Source: an uncultured Flavobacteriaceae bacterium (lineage in GTDB: Bacteria > Bacteroidota > Bacteroidia > Flavobacteriales > Flavobacteriaceae). From it: DNA of 64,000 nucleotides. Below the pieces are notes generated by a model, which was given only the letters and a program-made list of their open reading frames with translations, made no database searches and was not told where the DNA came from. A program made the translations under genes and the position numbers. The stretch spans positions 124,001 through 188,000 of the forward strand of contig CANMSA010000005.1 in NCBI GenBank assembly GCA_947500385.1, given 5' to 3'. Positions 37,463-46,021 of the stretch are shown here, piece after piece (the stretch's first letter is position 1; each line of letters starts with the position of its first letter).

Positions 37463-39199
37463 TTATTTTTTATCGTTTAATGTTTTAGCCTGACCTGCCC
37501 AATCGTCTCGTTGTGCCCTTCCCGGGAACGCCCCGGTCAGTGCATCTAACATATCGTATTCGGTTTTCGTCATTCGACTTACTTGGGCAAAGGTGAAAAT
37601 ACCGATCTCGTTCAAGGTCTCTTCCATCTTTGGTCCTATTCCTTTGACCTTCTTCAAATCATCTGCCGTCTGTGTCGCGGCATCGAAGGTTCCAATACTT
37701 GCCAAAAGACTTGAAGCATCTTTTTTGGTTTCCACTACCGGTGCCGGAGTTTCTTCCACTTTTTCAACGATCGCTTCTGCAGCTTTGGCCGTTTTTTCTA
37801 TTTGATATAGCGGTTTGCCTGCATCCCGTAATTTCTTATACCGTTCTCCCGAAGATTTTAATATCGATTTCACTTCCGCCTGTGCTATAACAGGGAAGGT
37901 TCTTGCATATAATAGGAACAATACAAAGAAAAACCCGATGGTACCAATGAAGATTCCGATATCCACAAAGGTCGGAGAAAACATGGTCCAAGAAGAAGGT
38001 AGGTAATCTCGATGCAACGAGGTTACGATGATCACAAAACGCTCGAACCACATTCCAATGTTTACGATGATCGAAATAAAGAACGAGAACATAATGCTGG
38101 TACGTAGTTTTTTGAACCACATAAACTGCGGGGAGAACACATTACAGGTCATCATTGCCCAATAGGCCCACCAGTAAGGTCCTGTAGCCCTGTTCAAGAA
38201 CGCATACTGTTCGTACTCCACGCCAGAGTACCATGCCATGAACAATTCGGTAATATAGGCACAGCCCACGATAGAGCCCGTGATCATGATTACGATGTTC
38301 ATCAACTCTATGTGCTGCACCGTAATATAGGCTTCTAGATGACATACCTTCCGCATAATGATCAAGAGGGTGTTCACCATGGCAAAACCGGAGAAAATCG
38401 CCCCGGCCACAAAGTAGGGAGGGAAAATCGTGGTATGCCATCCTGGTATTACCGAAGTAGCAAAATCGAACGATACAATGGTGTGTACTGAAAGTACCAA
38501 GGGTGTTGCCAAACCGGCCAATACCAAGGATACTTCCTCAAAACGTTGCCAATCTTTCGCACGCCCACTCCATCCGAAGCTCAATAGGCTATAAATTTTC
38601 TTTTGAAACGGTAGAATGGCCCGGTCGCGAAGCATCGCAAAATCAGGTAACAATCCCGTCCACCAGAATACCAAAGAGACTGACAGATAGGTAGATATTG
38701 CAAATACATCCCACAGCAGGGGAGAGTTAAAGTTTACCCATAACGACCCAAATTGGTTCGGGATCGGCAATACCCAATACGCCAACCAAGGACGCCCCAT
38801 GTGTATGATCGGGAAAAGTCCGGCCTGAATCACCGAGAAGATGGTCATCGCCTCTGCAGAACGGTTGATCGCCATTCTCCATTTCTGACGGAATAACAAC
38901 AGTACCGCAGAAATCAAGGTTCCGGCGTGACCGATTCCTACCCACCAAACGAAGTTGGTAATATCCCAAGCCCAGTTGACCGTTTTATTCAATCCCCAAG
39001 TTCCGATACCGGTTGAAATGGTGTAAATGATACAGCCGACACCCCAAAGAAATGCCGCCAAGGCAATGGAAAAAACAATCCACCAGTGCTTGTTGGCCCT
39101 GCCCTCTACAGGAGCGGCAATATCCACTGTAACATCGTGGTAGCCTTTGTCTCCAACTACTAAGGGTCTTCTAATTGGTGCTTCGTAATGCGACGCCAT
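37463..39199 (-). CDS. actC: Alternative complex III quinol-binding subunit ActC with C-terminal HhH extension
   Basis: NrfD/PsrC-like membrane subunit that oxidises menaquinol and passes electrons to the Fe-S/heme arm. About ten helices cover residues 40-450, with family segments NFVWWVGIGHAGTLISAVLLL, FPIIHMGRPWLAYW and SIVGCAYITELFMAWYSG. After the membrane part a Lys/Glu/Ala linker leads to residues 513-578, which read DDLKKVKGIGPKMEETLNEIG and then FAQVSRMT and QRDDWAGQAKTL. This is a helix-hairpin-helix-like domain resembling the C-terminal extensions of NuoE and of Bacteroidota ribosomal protein L21. That tail makes the protein about 100 residues longer than a plain ActC. Confidence 0.92.
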   Translation of the reverse strand: MASHYEAPIRRPLVVGDKGYHDVTVDIAAPVEGRANKHWWIVFSIALAAFLWGVGCIIYTISTGIGTWGLNKTVNWAWDITNFVWWVGIGHAGTLISAVLLLFRQKWRMAINRSAEAMTIFSVIQAGLFPIIHMGRPWLAYWVLPIPNQFGSLWVNFNSPLLWDVFAISTYLSVSLVFWWTGLLPDFAMLRDRAILPFQKKIYSLLSFGWSGRAKDWQRFEEVSLVLAGLATPLVLSVHTIVSFDFATSVIPGWHTTIFPPYFVAGAIFSGFAMVNTLLIIMRKVCHLEAYITVQHIELMNIVIMITGSIVGCAYITELFMAWYSGVEYEQYAFLNRATGPYWWAYWAMMTCNVFSPQFMWFKKLRTSIMFSFFISIIVNIGMWFERFVIIVTSLHRDYLPSSWTMFSPTFVDIGIFIGTIGFFFVLFLLYARTFPVIAQAEVKSILKSSGERYKKLRDAGKPLYQIEKTAKAAEAIVEKVEETPAPVVETKKDASSLLASIGTFDAATQTADDLKKVKGIGPKMEETLNEIGIFTFAQVSRMTKTEYDMLDALTGAFPGRAQRDDWAGQAKTLNDKK

Positions 39200-39237
39200 A
39201 GACTTATATTATAGTTACTTTCTTATTGTATTGATTG

Positions 39238-42200
39238 TTATGCTTCGTTGGTATTCCTCACTTTTACATGATAGAACACGTTTGGCTTGGTCCCTACATG
39301 CTCCAACAAGTGGTACATACGGTCGCTCTCCGCCAATTTTGATACCTTACTTTCCTTGTCGTTCACATCACCGAAAACAATTGCCCCACTATTACAGGCA
39401 GAGGAACAAGCCGTTTGGAACTCCCCGTCTTCGATTACGCGCCCTTCTCGTTTGGCATCTAAAATGGTTTTTTGTGTCATTTGGATACACATAGAACATT
39501 TTTCGATCACCCCTCTTGAACGAACGTTCACATCAGGGTTTACGACCATTTTACCCAGGTCGTTGTTCATGTGATAATCGAACTCATCATTATTGTTATA
39601 TAAGAACCAGTTGAAACGACGTACTTTATACGGACAGTTGTTGGCACAATAACGTGTACCGACACAACGGTTATAGGCCATATGGTTTTGCCCCTGTCTA
39701 CTGTGCGAAGTTGCCGCAACCGGACAAACCGTTTCACAAGGTGCATGGTTACAATGCTGACACATGACAGGTTGAAAGGCTACCTGTGGATTGGCGGAAG
39801 GATCTTCCATCTCCCCAAAACCACCCAAAGAACCTTTGTCGCCCCATAGCCCATCAAATTCTTCTTTCTTGGTATCATCCTGCTCAAAGGTATCTTCCGA
39901 AGAATAGTAACGGTCGATACGCAACCAATGCATATCCCTTGACTTTCGCACTTCTTCTTTCCCTACTACCGGTACATTGTTCTCTGCATGACAGGCAATC
40001 ACACAAGCGCCACAACCGGTACAGGCATTCAAATCGATAGACATGTTGAAGTGATGCCCGATCGAACGATCAAAACTATCCCAAAGATCTACCGACGTCG
40101 CCGGCACTTCCTGGTGATTCAAAGAAACCACCGGCTGCACGTTCCATTCCGCGTGGTTTTTCGTATTGAATATCTCCAAGGTGGTCTCCTTGATAATATC
40201 CCCCCTACCCATCAGGGTTTTATGTAATTGTATACAGGCAAATTCGTGATTCCCGGCCGCCTTCTCAATAGAAACCGACTGTACATTCTTAAAATCTTGA
40301 TACAGCGGATAGGCGTTCACCCCCGTTTGCATCTCTGCCTTCATCCCGGCTTTTTTACCATACCCTAAAGACAAGCCCACAGAACCATTGGCTTGGCCGG
40401 GCTGAATGATTACAGGAACATTTTGTATCGTTACGCCATTAACGGTTACATTGGCATAGCTACCATCTAACCCGCCGTTGGCGACATTCTCGTTTACAAA
40501 TCCCTTTGCTTCGGCATCGGCTTTGGATACCGTAATATAATTATCCCAAGACACGCGGGTAATCGGGTCGGGGAATTCTTGCAACCATGGGTTGTTGGCC
40601 TGTTGCCCATCACCCATGCCTACTTTCGAATACAGTGTAAGTTCCATTCCCGAAACATTGGCATTGGCGAGACTGCGTACCGCCGCATCAATAGAAATTG
40701 AAGTAGCTGGCGCTTCCTCTTCGGTCATTTCCACTTCCACGACCTCTTCCTTATCGCCATCGGCCATTACGGCCACAGGATCCACGGTTTCCACGACCTC
40801 CATCACTTCGCCGTTCGAAACGCTAAAAACACCGTCATGGAGTGCTTTGTTCCAATCTGCCCCGTTCAGGATAAACGTGGTCCACGTTTCTTTTACATAA
40901 TCATAATAGCTTTTATCGCTACCCATCCATTTTAAGAGGGCAGTCTGCAACTGACGCGTATCAAACAATTCGCGTATCGTTGGCTGCATTAGGCTATAAT
41001 GCCCTTTTTTGATTTGCGCATCGCCCCAAGATTCCAAATAGTGGTTGGCGGCCGCGGCATACTGAGTCAATTCCGCCGTTTCGTTGTAGTTTTTAGAAAA
41101 CAATACAGACAAGCCTACATTGCCGATACCTTCCGCAAAATCAGCAGCATTTGGCAAACTGTAGGCAGGGTTCACACCATCCATAATGAGCGTGCCGACC
41201 TTCCCTGCCTTCATATCGGCTATCAAAGCATTTACCGCTTTGTTATTACCTTGTCGTACATAGCGTGGTGCTTTCGCATCAAATGCCTTGCTACCGAGCA
41301 TCTCATTGATCGCCAATACCACGGCTTGGGCATTTACATCGTCCAAACCGGTCACTACCACGGCACCGTTTCTATTTTTTCGTATTTCGGCCACGACCCC
41401 GTCAATGGCTTTTTCAGCAGCCTGTGGCAATTCGCCCCCAGCACTACTACCATTTAATTTTGCATACAACTTCGCCAATGCGATCATTTGCATTGAAGGC
41501 GTCAACGGAACACGTTTGTCGGCATTGGCGCCCGTAAGTGACATATTCGCCTCAAACTGCACGTGTCGCGACATCTTACCATTCTTGGGAACGCGCCCCT
41601 TGGCATAGCCTGCATCGTAACCGCCTCCTTGCCAATCTGACAGGAAATCCGCACCGAACGATACAATGACGTCCGCTTGTTCAAAATCATAATCGGCCAT
41701 TGCACGCTCCCCGTAACGCGCCTCAAAGGCCGTTAAGGCAGCCTCCTCCGAAATTGCATCATAGGTTACATGGCTGACATTCCCATACTTGGCTTTGAAC
41801 TCGGCGACCAAACGATCCGTAGACGGACTCGCATAGGTCTGCGTCAATAATACCGTTTGCTTCCCAGCACCCAACTTTGCTTTTACCGCATTGTCCAAAT
41901 CGTCCCAGCTTACCGCCTCGCCATTCGCCATGGGGCCTTGCAAGCGGGTACTGTCATACAATCCTAAAACAGACGCCTGTACCCTGGCATTGGCACCACC
42001 GCCAACCTTTGCATCGGTATTGTTCTCTAATTTAATAGGGCGCCCTTCGCGTGTTTTAATCAGCACGCTGGCAAAATCAAATCCGTTTGCGATGGTGGTC
42101 GCGTAGTAATTCGCCACTCCCGGCACAATGCGATCTGGTTGCACCACATAGGGAATCGATTTAATGACCGGCCCTTCACAGGCAGCCATGGTGGCCGCCG

Positions 42201-42390
42201 CAGTACTGAAGCCCACGTACTTTAAAAAATCCCGTCGATTGGTATTGGTCGACTCCAATTTCTCTTTGTCCCCCAAAAACTCATCCACAGGAATTTCCTC
42301 TACAAATTCGTTCTGCTTTAGCGTCTCAACAATGGAATCGTTCGGATTAAGTTCCGCTTCGTTTTTCCAATATACCTTGTTTGATGCCAT
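39238..42390 (-). CDS. actB: Alternative complex III Fe-S subunit ActB (fused MopB-like and ferredoxin-like)
   Basis: A 1050-residue protein fusing a molybdopterin-oxidoreductase-like domain (without cofactor in known ACIII) to a four-cluster ferredoxin-like domain. N-terminal features are TNRRDFLKYVG (twin Arg 52-53, Tat-like) followed by ATMAAC (C71), a possible lipobox. The Fe-S domain contains NACTGCGACVIACHAENN, MCQHCNHAPCETVCPVAA, RCVGTRYCANNCPYKVRRFNW and EKCSMCIQ, the NrfC/PsrB arrangement. A very acidic insertion lies at about 525-567. It conducts electrons from the quinol site at ActC to the ActA hemes. Between actA and actC with gaps of 33 and 38 bases. Confidence 0.95.
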   Translation of the reverse strand: MASNKVYWKNEAELNPNDSIVETLKQNEFVEEIPVDEFLGDKEKLESTNTNRRDFLKYVGFSTAAATMAACEGPVIKSIPYVVQPDRIVPGVANYYATTIANGFDFASVLIKTREGRPIKLENNTDAKVGGGANARVQASVLGLYDSTRLQGPMANGEAVSWDDLDNAVKAKLGAGKQTVLLTQTYASPSTDRLVAEFKAKYGNVSHVTYDAISEEAALTAFEARYGERAMADYDFEQADVIVSFGADFLSDWQGGGYDAGYAKGRVPKNGKMSRHVQFEANMSLTGANADKRVPLTPSMQMIALAKLYAKLNGSSAGGELPQAAEKAIDGVVAEIRKNRNGAVVVTGLDDVNAQAVVLAINEMLGSKAFDAKAPRYVRQGNNKAVNALIADMKAGKVGTLIMDGVNPAYSLPNAADFAEGIGNVGLSVLFSKNYNETAELTQYAAAANHYLESWGDAQIKKGHYSLMQPTIRELFDTRQLQTALLKWMGSDKSYYDYVKETWTTFILNGADWNKALHDGVFSVSNGEVMEVVETVDPVAVMADGDKEEVVEVEMTEEEAPATSISIDAAVRSLANANVSGMELTLYSKVGMGDGQQANNPWLQEFPDPITRVSWDNYITVSKADAEAKGFVNENVANGGLDGSYANVTVNGVTIQNVPVIIQPGQANGSVGLSLGYGKKAGMKAEMQTGVNAYPLYQDFKNVQSVSIEKAAGNHEFACIQLHKTLMGRGDIIKETTLEIFNTKNHAEWNVQPVVSLNHQEVPATSVDLWDSFDRSIGHHFNMSIDLNACTGCGACVIACHAENNVPVVGKEEVRKSRDMHWLRIDRYYSSEDTFEQDDTKKEEFDGLWGDKGSLGGFGEMEDPSANPQVAFQPVMCQHCNHAPCETVCPVAATSHSRQGQNHMAYNRCVGTRYCANNCPYKVRRFNWFLYNNNDEFDYHMNNDLGKMVVNPDVNVRSRGVIEKCSMCIQMTQKTILDAKREGRVIEDGEFQTACSSACNSGAIVFGDVNDKESKVSKLAESDRMYHLLEHVGTKPNVFYHVKVRNTNEA

Positions 42391-42423
42391 ACGTTTAGTT
42401 CTGTATTTAGCTACTTGTTCTGA

Positions 42424-43800
42424 TTAATAATGACACTTTCCACATTCCAACCCGCCCATCTGCGCAGCAGTAAGGGTTTCAACACCATATTTCCTGGAAA
42501 GTTCCGCATGTATTTTTTCGTAGTACGCATTGCCCTCTACCTTCACATTCGTCTCTCTGTGACAATTAATACACCAGCCCATCGTAAGGGGAGAGAATTG
42601 ATACATGATCTCCATTTCCTCTACCGGTCCATGGCAGGTTTGACATTCAACCCCGGCCACCGATACGTGCTGCGAGTGATTGAAATAGGCAAAATCGGGA
42701 AGGTTGTGGATTCGGACCCATTCTACCGGCTGACTTTCACCCGTATACTTTTGGTTCTCTTCATCCCAACCCACTGCTTTGTACAATTTTTTGATTTCCT
42801 TGGTGTAGAATTCGTTCGTATACCCGTTGGCAATATCTTCTTGACTAGGACCTTCGGCATTGCCTTTGTATTCGTAGATGGACTTGTGACAATTCATACA
42901 CACGTTCAACGAAGGAATTCCCGAATGTTTGGATACCCGTGCCGACGAGTGACAATACTTACACTCGATCTTATTGTCCCCTGCATGTATCTTATGCGAA
43001 TAGTGGATAGGCTGAATCGGGGCATACCCTTGATCTACTCCTACCTGCATCATCCAACCATAGGCAAAGTACGCACTCCCCAACAACAGAAAGATAACCG
43101 ACACCAATACCAGGAACTGGTTCTGCACGAAGGCCTTCCAAAGCGGTTTGCGTTTCGGATGTTCCTTTTCAACATCCACCCCATTGGCCTCCATTACCCT
43201 GCGAAGGGTCTTGTTCACCGAAATCAACATAAACACCAACAAGCCGAAAACCAAGGCAAGGGCCCCTAAAATCACATTGTTGGAGATTCCGCCACCAGCA
43301 GATTCTACCGGAACAACCCCAGGACCAGGTGTGCCCGGAGTAGGAGTAGGCGGCGGCGCAGCGGTGTACGCCAAAATATTATCGATATCCCCATTTGAAA
43401 GCGTAGGGAAAGCGGTCATGGCCGCTTGGTTGTATTCTGCATAAATTTTTACGGCATACGGATCACCGGATTTGATCATGCCCGGACTGTTCTTGATCCA
43501 TTTGTACAACCACTCACGATCCAAACCTTCCTCCTCGGCCAAACGTGCCTCGACATTTGCCAAAGCCGGGCCGGTCATTTTACGATTGAGTGCGTGACAG
43601 GCGGCACAGTTTTGATTAAAAAGCGCCTTTCCCTTGGTGGCATCCCCGCCTGCGGAAGCATCGGCCGCTTCTTCGACAGCCGCTTCAACAACAGCGGCCT
43701 CTTCTTCTTGAGAAAAGACGGAAAGAGTGAAAAATAAGGAGACTAAAAGACTTACACCAGACAGCTTGGTAAGTTGATTGCGGTACAGAACCTTTCTCAT
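42424..43800 (-). CDS. actA: Alternative complex III multiheme cytochrome ActA with fused monoheme domain
   Basis: First gene of the operon. A multiheme c-type cytochrome with six CxxCH motifs. Numbered from the ATG at 43809 they are CAACH 68-72, CKYCH 283-287, CMNCH 304-308, CQTCH 389-393, CINCH 413-417 and CGKCH 456-460. The last five make the known ACIII pentaheme domain. The first sits in an extra N-terminal class I-like cytochrome c domain joined by a Pro-rich linker (about 152-164) and a membrane helix (about 178-197). A second helix lies at about 232-252. The start at 43800 is preferred because it directly begins the signal sequence; 43809 is possible. Confidence 0.93.
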   Translation of the reverse strand: MRKVLYRNQLTKLSGVSLLVSLFFTLSVFSQEEEAAVVEAAVEEAADASAGGDATKGKALFNQNCAACHALNRKMTGPALANVEARLAEEEGLDREWLYKWIKNSPGMIKSGDPYAVKIYAEYNQAAMTAFPTLSNGDIDNILAYTAAPPPTPTPGTPGPGVVPVESAGGGISNNVILGALALVFGLLVFMLISVNKTLRRVMEANGVDVEKEHPKRKPLWKAFVQNQFLVLVSVIFLLLGSAYFAYGWMMQVGVDQGYAPIQPIHYSHKIHAGDNKIECKYCHSSARVSKHSGIPSLNVCMNCHKSIYEYKGNAEGPSQEDIANGYTNEFYTKEIKKLYKAVGWDEENQKYTGESQPVEWVRIHNLPDFAYFNHSQHVSVAGVECQTCHGPVEEMEIMYQFSPLTMGWCINCHRETNVKVEGNAYYEKIHAELSRKYGVETLTAAQMGGLECGKCHY

Positions 43801-43892
43801 AAGTAGCATATTTCAATCCTAATCTTGGCATGATTTTTCCTATAATTAAGTGATTGATTACAGGTTGGTTTTATCACTACCCAAATTGCATG

Positions 43893-43900
43893 CAAAAATA
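43893..43900 (-). promoter_or_regulatory. Putative -7 box of the act-cta operon
   Basis: TATTTTTG on the minus strand fits TAnnTTTG, about 92 bases before the actA ATG. No TTG is found at the standard distance. The leader (43801-43886) shows no recognised riboswitch. Confidence 0.4.
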
Positions 43901-44000
43901 CGACATAGACTTTATTTGGAAAATCTTAACGTATCGATAATTTATAATTTATAACTGTTCTAAATAATGGAAATTAATTTCTGTTTGATCCCTAAAAAAT

Positions 44001-44008
44001 TACTTTTG
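44001..44008 (+). promoter_or_regulatory. Putative -7 box of the SPOR-domain gene
   Basis: TACTTTTG is an exact TAnnTTTG match, 32 bases before ATG 44041. A TTTG at 43984-43987 is only 13 bases upstream, too close for the consensus. Confidence 0.4.
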
Positions 44009-44040
44009 CTTTAACTTTTTTTCCTAACACCATGACTTTC

Positions 44041-44412
44041 ATGAAAATACTAGCTTCCATAGGCCTAATGGTCTTTTGCATGAGTTTCGCAAACGCTCAG
44101 AAAGGAACTGTAAACGTTCAACAAGATCAAAAAATAGATCAATTGCTCGAGATTTATGAATCGGTACTTTCGAACGCCGAATACTATCGTATTCAAGTAG
44201 GTTTTGGTTCGTTGGCGAAGGCAAATCGCATCAAGGCAGCTGTAGAGCAAGACTTTCCCCTAATGCCCTCTAAAATTGATTTTGATTCTCCTACGTATCG
44301 GGTACGCATCGGCAGATTTAAGACCCGTATCGCGGCCGAGCGGAAATTCAAAGAAGTACGTCAAAAATACCCGGATGCCATGCTGTTGAAACCCAAAAAA
44401 TCGAAGCGGTAA
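44041..44412 (+). CDS. Secreted SPOR-domain protein
   Basis: A 123-residue exported protein with a signal peptide (MKILASIGLMVFCMSFANAQ). The remainder contains a SPOR (sporulation-related repeat) fold: YYRIQVGFGSLAKANRIKAAVEQDF and YRVRIGRFKTRIAAERKFKEVRQKYPDAMLL. SPOR domains bind glycan strands of peptidoglycan that lack stem peptides, so a cell-wall role in the periplasm is likely. The ATG at 44032 is an alternative start. Divergent from actA; the next gene (44526) is convergent. Confidence 0.85.
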   Translation: MKILASIGLMVFCMSFANAQKGTVNVQQDQKIDQLLEIYESVLSNAEYYRIQVGFGSLAKANRIKAAVEQDFPLMPSKIDFDSPTYRVRIGRFKTRIAAERKFKEVRQKYPDAMLLKPKKSKR

Positions 44413-44525
44413 ATTGATTTGCGTAGCGGGGACAAGAACTATTTTCTACCCGTTAGCATCAAATGCGGAAAACCGATGTATTCACTTCCTTTAGCGTCGT
44501 TCTTCTATTGTAAATCCAAAGATTT

Positions 44526-45836
44526 TCAACGAAAACTAGCTTGGAAAAAAGAAGCTGTTACAATGCGAGTGCCAGATGGATATTCTTCTCTTTCCCCAAG
44601 GACGCTCTGAATATACTGCTCATAAGCCCCATCTAAAAAAGAATGGTTGATCAGCTTTAGGCTGCCGAAATTGATATCACCGCTCGTTATCTCCCCATCA
44701 GGGAACATATTGTCATACAAGTCTTTTTTTGAGAAATCTAGCGATGTTGTACCCATTCCGTGAATTTCAAAGGTATAAACAGGATCATCAAAATTCGATT
44801 GTCCATTGGTAAACTTAACGGTGTTAAAATGATGTTCCGTCAATGAATTCATTTGAAAATTATCCAAACTATCATCAACCAAAGTCGCCTCATATATGGG
44901 TAATTCAAACGTCAGGCCTACCGGCAAACCAAACGCTATTATCTCGTAGGCTCGAGGAAAATCACTACAGCAGTTTAAAAATGCACTCAGCTTGTAATTA
45001 TCGTAAATACCTTCTGGATAATACAGCTTGGCCTTCGCACTGCCCGACTGGTCTATCAGTTTTAGTTTTCTCCCAGCATCCTCATCAACAAACCCACTTA
45101 GGCTCACACCGAAAATGCTTACCGATGGAAAATCAAGGGTTACACTGTTTTCAACAAATGGCAATTCGGTAAAATCCAGCGACACCTCGGCATTTCGCTC
45201 CAAACGCGCATTATAGTAATACCTCGGTTCACTATCATTAGAACCTAAAAAGGCGGCATAAAAAGAGCCAGGGTAATCTTTTAAACCAAAGTTGTTGCTA
45301 TAACTACCGCCATTCCCCGTACTCCTCATTGCTCCTGTGTTGGGCTGGTTCAAAGATTCGATGTCATCTCCAGTATTTAGGAGCGAAAATAAAAACTGGT
45401 CACCGTTTCCGTTGGTCGGGGTATCCTCCAAGACGTACATACCACCTTTCACATCCGTAAATGTATGAACTGCCACCTTGTAGGCAGCTTCCGAACTATC
45501 CCTGATGAGATAAGTAAAGTCGTATGCCAAATCACCATCCACTTCCATCGCAATCTCATTCAAGGTATTATTAAGCAACTCCTTTCTTGACAAAACCTCC
45601 CCGTTTGCATTGCTCAACAGCATCTCACCTTGTAAAGAATTACCAAAAAAATCGCCATCGACCTGAATCGAAATTGACAACACCTCCGTTTCATCCTCCT
45701 CTTGCCCTTCCCCTCCAGGCGGATTCTGACCTCCTTCTATAACCCCGCCATTCATGTCAGGAGGAACCATCTCAGTGCCGTCGGAACTGCAGGAGAAAAA
45801 AAATACGACCGCCAAAAAAATCAAACACTTTTTCAT
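44526..45836 (-). CDS. Lipoprotein of unknown function (436 aa)
   Basis: A 436-residue lipoprotein: the signal MKKCLIFLAVVFFFSC places the modified cysteine at C16, followed by SSDGTEM and a Gly/Pro/Glu-rich linker to about residue 50. The rest looks beta-rich, with repeated hydrophobic/polar strands such as SVTLDFPSVSIFGVSLSGF and TFEIHGMGTTSLDFS. No known family is recognised. It may be surface-exposed, but the export signal cannot be confirmed. It is convergent with the SPOR gene. Upstream is a perfect terminator of the infB operon, so it is transcribed on its own. Confidence 0.75.
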   Translation of the reverse strand: MKKCLIFLAVVFFFSCSSDGTEMVPPDMNGGVIEGGQNPPGGEGQEEDETEVLSISIQVDGDFFGNSLQGEMLLSNANGEVLSRKELLNNTLNEIAMEVDGDLAYDFTYLIRDSSEAAYKVAVHTFTDVKGGMYVLEDTPTNGNGDQFLFSLLNTGDDIESLNQPNTGAMRSTGNGGSYSNNFGLKDYPGSFYAAFLGSNDSEPRYYYNARLERNAEVSLDFTELPFVENSVTLDFPSVSIFGVSLSGFVDEDAGRKLKLIDQSGSAKAKLYYPEGIYDNYKLSAFLNCCSDFPRAYEIIAFGLPVGLTFELPIYEATLVDDSLDNFQMNSLTEHHFNTVKFTNGQSNFDDPVYTFEIHGMGTTSLDFSKKDLYDNMFPDGEITSGDINFGSLKLINHSFLDGAYEQYIQSVLGEREEYPSGTRIVTASFFQASFR

Positions 45837-45930
45837 GTCTTTATATTTCAGAACTAAAAATCAAAAGTTACACCGAAAAAATGGTTTTCCCCTGCAGAAT
45901 CCATTAAACAAAACAAAAAGCCGTTAAAAA

Positions 45931-45959
45931 ACAAAAAGCCCGATACTTCCGTATCGGGC
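45931..45959 (-). terminator. Terminator of rimP-nusA-infB
   Basis: GCCCGATAC (45938-45946) and GTATCGGGC (45951-45959) form a perfect 9-bp stem with a 4-base loop. On the minus strand it is followed by a T-rich run, 63 bases after the infB stop. Confidence 0.85.
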
Positions 45960-46021
45960 ATTACTATCTAGTATTGTTCCTAAATATTCTACAATTTCAT
46001 CGAGACATTTCGCTACAGCGG

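Noticed and set aside
42430-43269. Antisense reading frame of 279 codons opposite actA
   Set aside because: Overlaps six conserved heme motifs on the other strand; shadow.
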